DNA of 48,976 nucleotides from the NCBI GenBank assembly GCA_046153695.1, contig JBJXEZ010000094.1, forward strand, positions 1 through 48,976, in the 5' to 3' direction. Source of the stretch: M3007 sp046153695. Its GTDB lineage: Bacteria > Bacteroidota > Bacteroidia > Chitinophagales > Saprospiraceae. Positions 40,555-48,935 of the stretch are shown piece after piece (position 1 is the stretch's first letter; each line of letters opens with the position of its first letter). The notes below the pieces were generated by a model that was not told the origin of the DNA, ran no database searches, and was given only the letters and a program-made list of their open reading frames with translations. The position numbers were made by a program, and so were the translations under genes.

Positions 40555-41753
40555 TGCGTGTTTTTTTCTACTATGGCGCTGCGACGGGCCAACCCCTGAC
40601 AAGGGTCGCTGACCCGAAGCAAATTCCATTCTCACTACCTTGTTGGGCGATACTTGCCCTGCTCTTTTTTTCTCGCTTTGCTCAAGCCCAGCCGGGCACC
40701 GCTATTGCCTTCGAGGCTACCACCTATCACGGCATTCTTTGGCGGCATACCCATAAAACTACCATCCAAACCGGTCATCCTGTTTGGGGACAGGAGATTG
40801 GCATTCGGCTTCAAACACAGGGCAAAAAATCGTGGCATGCGTGGCAACGGTACCCATCGTTTGGGGTTTCGCTGGCGCACTTCCGGTTGGGCGACCGCTC
40901 GCACAGCACCACCTGGGGTCTGCTCCCCCACCTGAATGTGCCGGTGTGGCGCTCGGGGCGATTTTTAGCCACATTCCGCGTGGGCACGGGCTTGGGCTAT
41001 GTGACCCGGCCGTACGATTCCTTCAGCAACCCGGGGCAAAATGCCATCGGGTCGCATTGGAACAATTTCACACAGTTCCGACTGGGATGTGAGTACCGGC
41101 TGAGCGAGCACTGGCGCGTGCAAGCAGGCGGCGCACTTAGCCATTTTTCCAATGGGGCCTCGACCTTGCCCAATTTTGGGGTAAACCTGCCCGGTGGTTT
41201 TGCGGCACTGGTTTGGTCGCCCGACGGCATCCGGGAGGTAGATTTTTTTCCTGCTTCCGAGTCTAAACAAGGCGGAAAACGCTGGGGCGGAACGGTGACG
41301 GGCAGCCTTGCATTAGTGGAGTATTCAATTTTTGACGGCCCGCGCTATCCAGTTTGGGGGCTTTCCGTAGCGGGATATTTCCAGCCCAATCGTATCAATC
41401 GCGTGTCGCTGGGCCTTGAGTACGAGTTTAACCGGGCCGTGTACGAGTTTGGCCTGCGCAGTACTGCGTTTAAAAACAAAGACGAAGCACATGCGGGTGC
41501 AACGCGCCTCGCCGTGTCGGTTGCGGACGAGTTTTTGTTCGGCGACCTTGGCGTGCAGGTGTTGGCAGGCATTTATGCAGGAGGTGGCGGGCTAAACCGC
41601 GTAGTGCCGAAGCCCTGGTACAGCAAACTCAGTGTTCGGTACTACCTGCCGCGGTTATTCGGCACGGCGCTGCGCTGGCACGTCGGTATTTCGCTGAAAG
41701 CACACGGCACCACGGCGGAACTGATCTCGACAAATGCGGGATTGGCGTTTTGA
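40554..41753 (+). CDS. PagL-like acyloxyacyl hydrolase (lipid A deacylase)
   Basis: A 399-residue protein related to PagL, an outer-membrane beta-barrel that removes the 3-O acyl chain of lipid A. The catalytic His-x-Ser motif is H197 and S199 in ALSHFSNGASTLPNFGVNLPGG. The surrounding strands (WNNFTQFRLGCEYRLSEHWRVQAGG) match the acyloxyacyl hydrolase family. A signal-like hydrophobic segment (LPCWAILALLFFSRFAQAQ) lies unusually far from the N-terminus, after about 28 residues. After the deacylase domain there is a further barrel-like half ending SLKAHGTTAELISTNAGLAF, so it is longer than PagL. The start ATG overlaps the lgt stop. Confidence 0.85.
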   Translation: MRVFFYYGAATGQPLTRVADPKQIPFSLPCWAILALLFFSRFAQAQPGTAIAFEATTYHGILWRHTHKTTIQTGHPVWGQEIGIRLQTQGKKSWHAWQRYPSFGVSLAHFRLGDRSHSTTWGLLPHLNVPVWRSGRFLATFRVGTGLGYVTRPYDSFSNPGQNAIGSHWNNFTQFRLGCEYRLSEHWRVQAGGALSHFSNGASTLPNFGVNLPGGFAALVWSPDGIREVDFFPASESKQGGKRWGGTVTGSLALVEYSIFDGPRYPVWGLSVAGYFQPNRINRVSLGLEYEFNRAVYEFGLRSTAFKNKDEAHAGATRLAVSVADEFLFGDLGVQVLAGIYAGGGGLNRVVPKPWYSKLSVRYYLPRLFGTALRWHVGISLKAHGTTAELISTNAGLAF

Positions 41754-41768
41754 CTGGCATTCAACATA

Positions 41769-42554
41769 CTACAAACTCTTTGTTCGGCCGCCGTCTACCG
41801 GCATGTTGATTCCGTTAATGTAACCAGCCGCCGGGCTGGCCAGAAACGCAACCGCCGCAGCCACCTCAGCGGCATCGGCAAAACGCCGAACCGGAGCTTG
41901 GTTTTTAAACAGTGTTTCAACGGCTTCCACGGTCATCCCGGAAGCTGCTGCTCGTTTTTCGATGATTTCTCGAAGCCGTGCGGTGTCCGTGAACCCGGGT
42001 AGCACATTGTTCACCGTAATACCGAACGCCCCCACTTCGTTGGCCCAGGTCTTGGCCCAACTGGCCACCGCCCAACGGGTGGTATTGGACACACCCAGGT
42101 TTTCCAAGGGTTCTTTGACGGACGTGCTGATGATGTTGACTATGCGACCGTAACCAGCCTCCTTCATTCCTGGCAACACCGCTTGTGCCAGCAGTTGGTT
42201 GCAAATAAGGTGGTTGTGGTAGGCTTTCAAAAAATCTTCCGGCTTGGCTCCCACGATCGGGCCGCCAGGAGGGCCTCCGGTGTTGTTCACCAAAATATGG
42301 ACGGGATGTTTGAGCAACAACCCGGTCACCTTGGTCAGCAAAATCTGGCTGTCGTCGAAGTCCGCCACCAGAAAACTGTGCCGCTGGCCTTGCGAAACGT
42401 CAAGGTCGGCCAAAGCGGCTTGCAGGGTACTCTCCGTCCGAGCCACCAAGGTCACGTTGGCACCCAGGGCGGCCAATTCAATGGCTACGGCCCGGCCAAT
42501 GCCGGCACTGGCGCCGCCGACAAGCGCATTTTTATTGAGTAGGGAAAGGTTCAT
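41769..42554 (-). CDS. Short-chain dehydrogenase/reductase, divergent FabG-like subgroup
   Basis: A 261-residue SDR. The nucleotide-binding motif is GGASAGIG (13-20) and the central NNTGGPPGG replaces the usual NNAG. The expected catalytic Ser lies in NIISTSVKEPL (about 143-145). The YxxxK pair is replaced: S156 and R160 in GVSNTTRWAVASWAKTWANE. This matches a known SDR subgroup that resembles beta-ketoacyl reductases but lacks the canonical tetrad, so classical reductase activity is uncertain. The C-terminus VAAAVAFLASPAAGYINGINMPVDGG is normal for SDRs. It converges with the PagL-like gene. Confidence 0.9.
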   Translation of the reverse strand: MNLSLLNKNALVGGASAGIGRAVAIELAALGANVTLVARTESTLQAALADLDVSQGQRHSFLVADFDDSQILLTKVTGLLLKHPVHILVNNTGGPPGGPIVGAKPEDFLKAYHNHLICNQLLAQAVLPGMKEAGYGRIVNIISTSVKEPLENLGVSNTTRWAVASWAKTWANEVGAFGITVNNVLPGFTDTARLREIIEKRAAASGMTVEAVETLFKNQAPVRRFADAAEVAAAVAFLASPAAGYINGINMPVDGGRTKSL

Positions 42555-42590
42555 GCCGCTAATTTTTTTTGGTAAACAACTGCGAAATTA

Positions 42591-42752
42591 AGAGCGTGTT
42601 TAAATTTAACATTCGGATGGCAGGGCGATTCAATTTTATTCTGACCAAGGCATTTTTTGCAGGTGTGTGTGGGCAATACGGCGAAAAAAATAACGCGGGG
42701 CAGGATAAAATTGGACGGCCTGACACCGAAATGTTAAATTTAAACCCGCTCT
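42591..42752. repeat. MITE-like inverted-repeat element, 162 bp (copy 2, diverged interior)
   Basis: The termini AGAGCGTGTTTAAATTTAAC and its near-reverse complement (GTTAAATTTAAACCCGCTCT) bracket an interior related to, but diverged from, copy 1 (e.g. GGCGAAAAAAATAACGCGGGGC vs GGCGAAAATTTCAACGCAGC at the same position). It fills the gap between the kynureninase stop and the SDR start. Confidence 0.85.
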
Positions 42753-42775
42753 AAACAAACGTGAGCAACTTCGGG

Positions 42776-44029
42776 CTACAACAGTTGCCCCAAACGCCAC
42801 ACGTCCTCGAACGAATTGTACAACGGTACTGGCGCAAACCGGATCACATTGGGTTCGCGCCAGTCGGCAAGGACACCGTTGTCGGTCATCCGGTCGAACA
42901 GGGCTTTCCCCCGGCTATCTGTAAGGGCAGATACCTGACAACCACGTGCCGCCGGGTCTCGCGGCGTAATGATCCGAAACAGGTTTTTTTCGCGGGTTAC
43001 CTCGTCCAGTACGTGTTCCAAAAAACCCGTCAGGCGCAGGCTTTTTTTGCGCAGCGCCTCCATGCCCACGGCATCAAAAATGTCCAAACTGGCCTTGTGA
43101 GCGGCGAAGGAAAATATCTGGGCGTTGCTCAACTGCCAGCCTTCGGCCCCGCGCATGGGCTTGAACCCCTTGAGCATTTGGAAGCGCTCACCCTCGTCGT
43201 GGCCCCACCATCCGGCAAATCGCGGAAGTCCGGCGATATCGCCGTGGCGTTCGTGTACGAAAATACCCGACGGGCCGCCCGGGCCGGTATTGAGGTATTT
43301 GTAGCTGCACCATACGGCAAAATCCGCCCCCCATTCGTGCAGCCGAAGCGGAAGGTTGCCAGCCGTGTGCGCCAGATCAAACCCGGCATACGCACCCGCT
43401 CGATGCGCGGCGGCGGTGATGGCGGGAAGGTCGAAAAACTGTCCGGTATAATAGTTTACCCCACTGAACATGACCAATGCGGTGTGCTCGCCTTCCCGTT
43501 CGATGGTGGCCACAATATCCTCCGTACGCAGGTTATCCTCGCCTGGTCGCGGGGCTATTTCCACAATTGCCTCGTTCGGGTCAAAGCCGTGCCAACGGGC
43601 CTGGCTTTCCATGGCGTACTGGTCACTGGGAAATGCACCTGCTTCCATAATGATCTTGTAACGCTGCCGGGTCGGTCGGTAAAACGACACCATCATCAAG
43701 TGCAGGTTCACGGTCAGGGTGTTCATCACCACCACTTCTTGTGGCAAAGCACCCACAAGGCGGGCTGTTTGATCGGTTAAAAATTTGTGGTAGTGCATCC
43801 ACGGCAGTGCGCCACGGAAATGCCCCTCCACACCATACTCGGCCCATTGGTCAGTTTCAGCGAGCAGAGCGGGCCGAATGCTGTCGGGCTGTAGCCCCAG
43901 CGAGTTGCCACAGAAATAGAGCACAGGTTGTTCGTTGTGCTGAGGAAAAATAAACCGGTCACGGTAGGAGCGTAACGGATCTTGGGCATCTTGGGCCAGG
44001 GCAAAGGCGCGTGTGTTTTCGTAGTGCAT
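42776..44029 (-). CDS. kynU: Kynureninase
   Basis: A 417-residue PLP enzyme that splits kynurenine (or 3-hydroxykynurenine) into anthranilate (or 3-hydroxyanthranilate) and alanine. The ATG at 44029 gives MHYENTRAFALAQDAQDPL. Family motifs are YFCGNSLGLQP (39-48), WAEYGVEGHFRG, GAFPSDQYA, GFDLAHTAGN (D218 and H221 contact PLP), and the PLP lysine K244 in CSYKYLNTGPGG. Also typical are GWWGHDEGERFQM and WQLSNAQIFSFAAHKASL. Length is normal. No other tryptophan-catabolism gene is in the window. Confidence 0.96.
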   Translation of the reverse strand: MHYENTRAFALAQDAQDPLRSYRDRFIFPQHNEQPVLYFCGNSLGLQPDSIRPALLAETDQWAEYGVEGHFRGALPWMHYHKFLTDQTARLVGALPQEVVVMNTLTVNLHLMMVSFYRPTRQRYKIIMEAGAFPSDQYAMESQARWHGFDPNEAIVEIAPRPGEDNLRTEDIVATIEREGEHTALVMFSGVNYYTGQFFDLPAITAAAHRAGAYAGFDLAHTAGNLPLRLHEWGADFAVWCSYKYLNTGPGGPSGIFVHERHGDIAGLPRFAGWWGHDEGERFQMLKGFKPMRGAEGWQLSNAQIFSFAAHKASLDIFDAVGMEALRKKSLRLTGFLEHVLDEVTREKNLFRIITPRDPAARGCQVSALTDSRGKALFDRMTDNGVLADWREPNVIRFAPVPLYNSFEDVWRLGQLL

Positions 44030-44086
44030 ACAAATGGGTCGTGCGGATGCAAAGGTTGGGAAAAACAGGAAAAACTTGCCGAGTGC

Positions 44087-44118
44087 TTGAGCCATTTCCA
44101 AAAGGTGAATTACCTTTG
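44087..44118 (+). promoter_or_regulatory. Promoter of the acyl-CoA dehydrogenase gene
   Basis: TTG (44087-44089), a 21-nt spacer and TACCTTTG (44111-44118) match the phylum consensus. The leader would be about 35 nt. Confidence 0.6.
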
Positions 44119-44156
44119 GGGCGAATCTTCGCCATAACTTTAAATTTTTTCAAAAA

Positions 44157-45959
44157 ATGACCGATATTTTAATGCCAACTGCTGTCTTGAAAGGCGGGGA
44201 GTTCTTGATCCGCGAAACCGACCCCGCCGATATTTTTGTTCCGGAGGAATTCACGGAGGAGCAATTGATGATCAAACAGATGTCGGTGGATTTTCTGGAG
44301 CAGGAAATTTATCCCAATACGCATAAGATCGAGAAACAGGAAGATGGTGTCGCGCCCAAATTGCTCAAAAAGATGGGCGATATTGGCCTGCTGGGCGCTC
44401 ACATGCCCCAGGTATATGGCGGACTCGAACTTGACACCAATACGAACACCATCATCAGCGAGGTTTTCGGACCTGCTGGCTCTATCATCGTGGCCTTCGC
44501 AGCGCATACCGGTATCGGGATGCTGCCCATTTTGTATTTCGGCACGGAGGAGCAAAAACAAAAATACCTGCCCGGCCTTATATCGGGCGACTTGAAAGCA
44601 GCCTACTGCCTCACGGAGCCAGGGAGCGGTTCGGATGCTCTTGCCGCCAAAACCCGTGCTGACCTGAGCGCCGACGGCAGCCACTATGTTCTGAACGGCC
44701 AGAAGATGTGGATTTCCAACGCTGGATTTGCAGACATCTACATCGTGTTTGCCAAAATCGGCGGTGACAAGTTCACTGGCCTGATCGTAGAGCGCAACTC
44801 CCCCGGACTGACCATGGGCGCCGAAGAAGACAAGATGGGCATCAAAGGCTCGTCCACGCGGCAGGTGTTTTTTGAAAACGTCCGGGTGCCCGCCGACAAC
44901 GTGCTCGGCGAGATCGGGAAAGGGCACTTAATCGCCTTCAACGCCCTCAACATCGGGCGTTACAAACTGGGCGTGATGTGCATCGGCGGTTGCAAAAAAG
45001 TGATCAACCTGTCCGCTACATACGCCAACGAGCGCTTCCAGTTCAACCAACCGATCGGCAACTTCGGTGCCATCCAGCACAAACTGGCGGAAATGGCTAT
45101 TCGGGTTTTTGCTGGCGAAAGCGCTATGTACCGCACGTCTCAATTGATGCAGGACAAAAAAGCCGCCGGCGACGCTGCAGGCCTGAGCTTTGGCCAGGCG
45201 ACACTTGAGGCCGCCGAGGAATATGCCATCGAATGCTCCATCCTGAAAGTGTATGGTTCGGAAACCACCGATTTTTGCGTGGACGAGAATGTGCAAATTC
45301 ACGGCGGTATCGGGTTCAGCGAGGAGTACCCGGCAGCCCGTGCGTACCGCGACAGCCGTATCAATCGAATCTACGAAGGTACAAACGAGATAAACCGGTT
45401 GTTGATGGTAGACCAGTTATTCAAACGCGCCCTGAAAGGCCAGCTCGACATAGTCAGTCCGGCCTGGGCCGTACAAAAAGAACTGGCATCCGTACCGTCA
45501 TTTGAAAAAAGCGAGGGCGCCTACGCGGAAGAGCGCCGCGCTGTGGCGGATTTCAAAAAAATTATCCTGATGACTGCCGGTGCGGGTGCCAAAATGCAGA
45601 TGGACGGCAAACTAAACCTGAAGGACGAGCAGGAGGTCCTGATGAACTGCTCCGATATGCTCATTGACCTGTTCGTTGCCGAGTCCATGCTGTTGCGTGT
45701 AGAGAAACTTACCGCACGCTCCAATAAGGCCCAGGCACAGGAGGTCTACGATGCCATGTTGCAGGTGTTTTTTCACGATGCCACGGCCCGGATAGCAAAA
45801 AATGCCACGGACGCGCTCGCTTCGTTTGCCGAAGGCGACTTGCTGAAAACGTTTCTGATGGGCGTAAAACGATTTGCCAAATACCCGCCAGTAAATGTGA
45901 AAGAAAAAAGACGCCTCATCGCCAAGGCCGTTCGAGAGGCAAACGGGTGGTGTTTTTGA
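44157..45959 (+). CDS. Acyl-CoA dehydrogenase, VLCAD/ACAD9-like
   Basis: A 600-residue FAD enzyme of fatty acid beta-oxidation that introduces the trans-2 double bond into acyl-CoA. The N-terminal helical domain starts near EFTEEQLMIKQMSVDFLEQEI. The middle has AYCLTEPGSGSDALAAKT (FAD and substrate contact), NGQKMWISNAGFADIYIVFAK and GIKGSSTRQVFFENVRVP. The third domain contains ERFQFNQPIGNFGAIQHKLAEM, VQIHGGIGFSEEYPAARAYRD and the catalytic Glu at 407 in YEGTNEIN. The extra C-terminal 170 residues (FKRALKGQLDIVSPAWAVQKELA..) match the VLCAD/ACAD9-type extension found in long-chain enzymes. It diverges from kynU with its own promoter. Confidence 0.95.
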   Translation: MTDILMPTAVLKGGEFLIRETDPADIFVPEEFTEEQLMIKQMSVDFLEQEIYPNTHKIEKQEDGVAPKLLKKMGDIGLLGAHMPQVYGGLELDTNTNTIISEVFGPAGSIIVAFAAHTGIGMLPILYFGTEEQKQKYLPGLISGDLKAAYCLTEPGSGSDALAAKTRADLSADGSHYVLNGQKMWISNAGFADIYIVFAKIGGDKFTGLIVERNSPGLTMGAEEDKMGIKGSSTRQVFFENVRVPADNVLGEIGKGHLIAFNALNIGRYKLGVMCIGGCKKVINLSATYANERFQFNQPIGNFGAIQHKLAEMAIRVFAGESAMYRTSQLMQDKKAAGDAAGLSFGQATLEAAEEYAIECSILKVYGSETTDFCVDENVQIHGGIGFSEEYPAARAYRDSRINRIYEGTNEINRLLMVDQLFKRALKGQLDIVSPAWAVQKELASVPSFEKSEGAYAEERRAVADFKKIILMTAGAGAKMQMDGKLNLKDEQEVLMNCSDMLIDLFVAESMLLRVEKLTARSNKAQAQEVYDAMLQVFFHDATARIAKNATDALASFAEGDLLKTFLMGVKRFAKYPPVNVKEKRRLIAKAVREANGWCF

Positions 45960-46054
45960 ACAACCAGTCAATATCGAAAACCGGTAATTGCGCTACACAT
46001 AACAACCCGATCTGAACAACGGATATTGGGTTTCCCTGCGTTGGTTGGCCAACG

Positions 46055-47431
46055 CTACTTCACCAAATCTGCAATCGGGTTGTTACGGCGCATGTTGGGC
46101 TTAAGCAAACTGAACGGCACAATCAGGCTGTGTTGACCGTACACGGGATGGAAAAGTGTACTGATCTCCAGCCCATCACGGCGGATAGAAAAAATCGGAA
46201 ACCCTTCTGCGGACAACCACTCCCGGAACTTGAGGTCGGAAGCAAACCTGGCCAACTTTGGTGATTCCCTGCGAGCGTAGTCCGCAAACCATTCCTTGCC
46301 ATTGAAGCCCTTGTTGAACAGGTCGTCCAGTGTCACTTCTTTCCCGGACCGAAGGTCAAAATTGAACGCAATGCCCTTGGTCTTGTCCTTCCAGGATTCC
46401 GCAAAGGTGAGATGGCCGCAGAAAAGCGTTTCGGTCCAGCAGGTAATCTCGTACCAACCGCTGCCACGAAGCGCGTTTCGATTTTCCGGCTTTGCGGCTT
46501 TTTTTTGTGTTGTAATGGTGGTTTTGCACTGCGCCACCCATTCCGAAGCATGGCGATCGAGTGTATTGTTGCACTCGCTGCATTCCGGCCGCGGGTATTG
46601 GATATCGTAGCTGCTCACATAGTCGGCGTATTCCATGCAGCCAACAGGAAGTTTGCTGCGCAGCACCAGTTTGAAAGTTCGTTTCTCACCGGATCCGATC
46701 CAGGAGCAATCGTGCGCTTGGGGGCTTTTCAGGTCGCCGGTCAGGTGTGCGGCAATTTTTCCATTGGGTAGCAGGACCTGTATTTCGTAGCGCTCATCGG
46801 CCAGCACCTTGCCCTTGAGAGCATAGGTTTTGTCATCGGCTTCAATCCAGAGGTAACCGTTGAGCAAATTGTTGTTTACGCGAGCCAGGGTCAGATCGAG
46901 GCGCAAGTTGTTCCAGCGGGATACATACCGACTCACCCATTTGTTTTCACCGCACGGTTTTGGTGCCAGGCTTTTGGTTTTCACCTCTTTGGCTTCGATA
47001 ATGCCCCCAAGGGTGTTGACGGCATTGGTCCACTCGGCTTCAATACGTTCGCCTTGTAACGTCCCTGTCAGGTGGCCGGTAATCATGCCTTTGGTATCAC
47101 TTTCGTTGAGCAGCAGCACTACACCTTCCAGTGTGCCGGTGAGGTCGAATACTTCCTTGCTCTCAATGTAGGTGAGCTGGCCGCGGCAGTTGTTGCCATC
47201 GTAGCCGAGTGAGAGCAGCACCTCCGAAACATCATCGAGGCGGCCACGGAAATGACGAACCCATTTCAGGGTCGTGCCACCATCGAAGCGGCGAACCACG
47301 GCCGTGTCCATTGGCGGCGGCCCTGGCGGGGTGGGTCTTTTAGTTTTTGCAGTTTCTTTTTGGGAAAAAACAGCGGCGGGTGTGAGCAAGAAGCAAACGA
47401 GCGTGAGTAAGGGCAGAAAACGGAGCTGCAT
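46055..47431 (-). CDS. Secreted protein with DUF3298-like C-terminal region
   Basis: A 458-residue protein with signal peptide MQLRFLPLLTLVCFLLTPAAVFSQ; the ATG at 47431 is chosen because the upstream frame reads into the MITE terminal repeat. Residues 45-290 carry repeated beta segments such as NCRGQLTYIESKEVFDLTGTLEG, MITGHLTGTLQGERIEAEW and NLLNGYLWIEADDKTYALKGKVL. The C-terminal third (WYEITCWTETLFCGHLTFAESWKDKTKGIAFNFDLRSGKEVTLDDLF .. PVYGQHSLIVPFSLLKP) resembles RsiV/DUF3298 proteins, like the lipoprotein at 16467. Four or more cysteines in PECSECNNT and nearby suggest disulphides. Function unknown. Confidence 0.72.
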   Translation of the reverse strand: MQLRFLPLLTLVCFLLTPAAVFSQKETAKTKRPTPPGPPPMDTAVVRRFDGGTTLKWVRHFRGRLDDVSEVLLSLGYDGNNCRGQLTYIESKEVFDLTGTLEGVVLLLNESDTKGMITGHLTGTLQGERIEAEWTNAVNTLGGIIEAKEVKTKSLAPKPCGENKWVSRYVSRWNNLRLDLTLARVNNNLLNGYLWIEADDKTYALKGKVLADERYEIQVLLPNGKIAAHLTGDLKSPQAHDCSWIGSGEKRTFKLVLRSKLPVGCMEYADYVSSYDIQYPRPECSECNNTLDRHASEWVAQCKTTITTQKKAAKPENRNALRGSGWYEITCWTETLFCGHLTFAESWKDKTKGIAFNFDLRSGKEVTLDDLFNKGFNGKEWFADYARRESPKLARFASDLKFREWLSAEGFPIFSIRRDGLEISTLFHPVYGQHSLIVPFSLLKPNMRRNNPIADLVK

Positions 47432-47445
47432 GAGGGTTGGGAATA

Positions 47446-47509
47446 AGAGCGTGTTTAAATTTAACATTTCGGCGTCAGGCCATCCGGATGTTAAATTTAA
47501 ACACGCTCT
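47446..47509. repeat. MITE-like element, internally deleted (64 bp, copy 3)
   Basis: Only the terminal repeats remain: AGAGCGTGTTTAAATTTAAC and GTTAAATTTAAACACGCTCT separated by about 24 bp. As single-stranded nucleic acid it would form a long hairpin. It ends 14 nt upstream of the ATG of the DUF3298-like gene. Confidence 0.9.
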
Positions 47510-47536
47510 AAATGAGGGTTTTAGGAAAAAACATGT

Positions 47537-48532
47537 TTACGGCACTTCCACTTTGCTTAAAATCTTATCGATAATGTCCTCTTGGCGCACATTTTCTGCT
47601 TCTGCCTCGTAGGTCAGCCCGATTCGGTGGCGCAACACATCGGCACAAATAGCCCGCACATCTTCGGGAATTACATAGCCGCGGCGGCGCAAAAAGGCCG
47701 TTGCCCGGGCAGCTTGTGCCAATGCTATACTGGCTCTGGGCGATGCGCCATAGCTAATGAGTGGTCCGAGGTTTTTCAGGCCGTACTGGGCCGGATTGCG
47801 TGTGGCGATGACAATATCGAGTATGTACTCCTCTATTTTTTCATCCATGTATATTTTGTGCAGTACGTCCCGGGCGCTAAGCAGGGCGCTTTTGGACACC
47901 ACAGGCCGTACGCGCGGGTGGTCGTTGTTGAGATTAAGCCGAATGATAGAACGCTCCTCCTCCTTTTCCGGATACCCGATCTTGACCTTGAGCAGGAATC
48001 GGTCCACCTGCGCCTCGGGCAAGGGGTAGGTTCCTTCCTGCTCGATGGGGTTTTGGGTGGCCAGTACAATGAACGGTTCTTCCAGCGGAAAGGTCTCGTT
48101 GCCGATGGTCACCTGCCGCTCCTGCATAGCCTCAAGCAGGGCGCTCTGTACCTTGGCCGGGGCGCGGTTGATCTCGTCGGCGAGTACGAAATTGGCAAAG
48201 ATCGGCCCCTTTCGCACAGTAAACTCGGCTTTCACCGGGTTGTAAATCTGGGTGCCCAGCACATCGGCGGGCAGCAGGTCGGGTGTGAACTGGATGCGGC
48301 TAAAATGTGCGTCCACGGCCTGGGCGAGGGTTTTTATAGCCAAGGTTTTGGCCAGCCCCGGCATGCCTTCCAGGAGGATGTGCCCACGGGTGAGCAGTCC
48401 GATGAGCAACCGCTCGAGCATAGCCTCCTGGCCCACGATCACTTTACTCGTTTCGGCGCTCAGTTTTTCCAAAAAAGCACTCTCAAGGTGAATCTGGTGG
48501 TTGAGCGCTTCGATGTCCACGTGGTGCTGCAT
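47537..48532 (-). CDS. MoxR family AAA+ ATPase
   Basis: A 331-residue AAA+ ATPase acting as a chaperone in assembly or activation of metal-dependent or VWA-domain partner proteins. Walker A is GMPGLAKT (56-63), Walker B is VLADEINRA with the catalytic Glu, and sensor 1 is LATQNPIEQEGTYPLPEAQVDRF; the C-terminal lid ends RRRGYVIPEDVRAICADVLRHRIGLTYEA. These are all normal. Usually moxR is followed by DUF58 and VWA-domain genes; here the next gene downstream is the unrelated DUF3298-like gene behind a MITE. Its promoter is well matched. Confidence 0.95.
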   Translation of the reverse strand: MQHHVDIEALNHQIHLESAFLEKLSAETSKVIVGQEAMLERLLIGLLTRGHILLEGMPGLAKTLAIKTLAQAVDAHFSRIQFTPDLLPADVLGTQIYNPVKAEFTVRKGPIFANFVLADEINRAPAKVQSALLEAMQERQVTIGNETFPLEEPFIVLATQNPIEQEGTYPLPEAQVDRFLLKVKIGYPEKEEERSIIRLNLNNDHPRVRPVVSKSALLSARDVLHKIYMDEKIEEYILDIVIATRNPAQYGLKNLGPLISYGASPRASIALAQAARATAFLRRRGYVIPEDVRAICADVLRHRIGLTYEAEAENVRQEDIIDKILSKVEVP

Positions 48533-48562
48533 AAGGCGTATTTATGATTTTCAAAAAGTTGG

Positions 48563-48593
48563 CAAAAGTAGTGCCGCTGCGGCATTTGACAAA
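48563..48593 (-). promoter_or_regulatory. Promoter of the MoxR ATPase gene
   Basis: On the minus strand TTTG (48593-48590), a 19-nt spacer and TACTTTTG (48570-48563) match the consensus well. The start point would be near 48556, a leader of about 25 nt. Confidence 0.7.
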
Positions 48594-48603
48594 CAGACAT
48601 GTT

Positions 48604-48764
48604 AGAGCGTGTTTAAATTTCAGTGTCGAGGCGAAAGCGAGCGAATTTTGTTTCAGGCAAGGCGAAATTTGCAGCCATAGTGGTTGTCTATGGCGAAAAT
48701 TTTAACGCAGCATGAAGTAAAATTTGCCTCTTGCATCCCGGCGTCTGAAATTTAAACACGCTCT
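48604..48764. repeat. MITE-like inverted-repeat element, 161 bp (copy 4)
   Basis: Nearly identical to copy 1, with termini AGAGCGTGTTTAAATTTCAG and its reverse complement. It starts 10 nt beyond the -33 box of the MoxR promoter and ends 3 nt before the outer edge of composite repeat copy C. Confidence 0.93.
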
Positions 48765-48767
48765 TAA

Positions 48768-48935
48768 CTCGACTTTAGCCATTTTAAACGCTCAAAAAAG
48801 TGCCTATGGAAGCCTAGGAAATGAGTTTTTGACTTGTAACTACCCTGGGACCCACCTTGGCAACAATGGGTACATCGAGCTCCGCAGGTGCAACCCCACC
48901 CCCCAGCCCCTCCCATTCGGGGCTCTCGATTACCC
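48768..48935. repeat. Composite palindromic repeat, copy C (arm plus shortened core)
   Basis: The arm 48768-48867 (CTCGACTTTAGCCATTTTAA..) matches copies A and B. The core starts GGGTACATCGAGCTCCGCAG at 48868 but collapses after about 50 bp into a small palindrome (CCCCAGCCCCTCCCATTCGGGG..) ending TACCC at 48935. The window continues to 48976 with no recognisable gene. Confidence 0.8.

Noticed and set aside
40554..40700. Late signal-like segment of the PagL-like protein as evidence for a later true start
   Set aside because: There is no in-frame ATG between the overlapping start and the hydrophobic segment, so the coupled start is kept.
42761..43780. 339-codon open frame on the plus strand
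   Set aside because: It is antisense to kynureninase, which is clearly the real gene.
47582..48547. 321-codon open frame on the plus strand
   Set aside because: It is antisense to the MoxR gene, whose protein has clear AAA+ motifs; the antisense product has no recognisable features.
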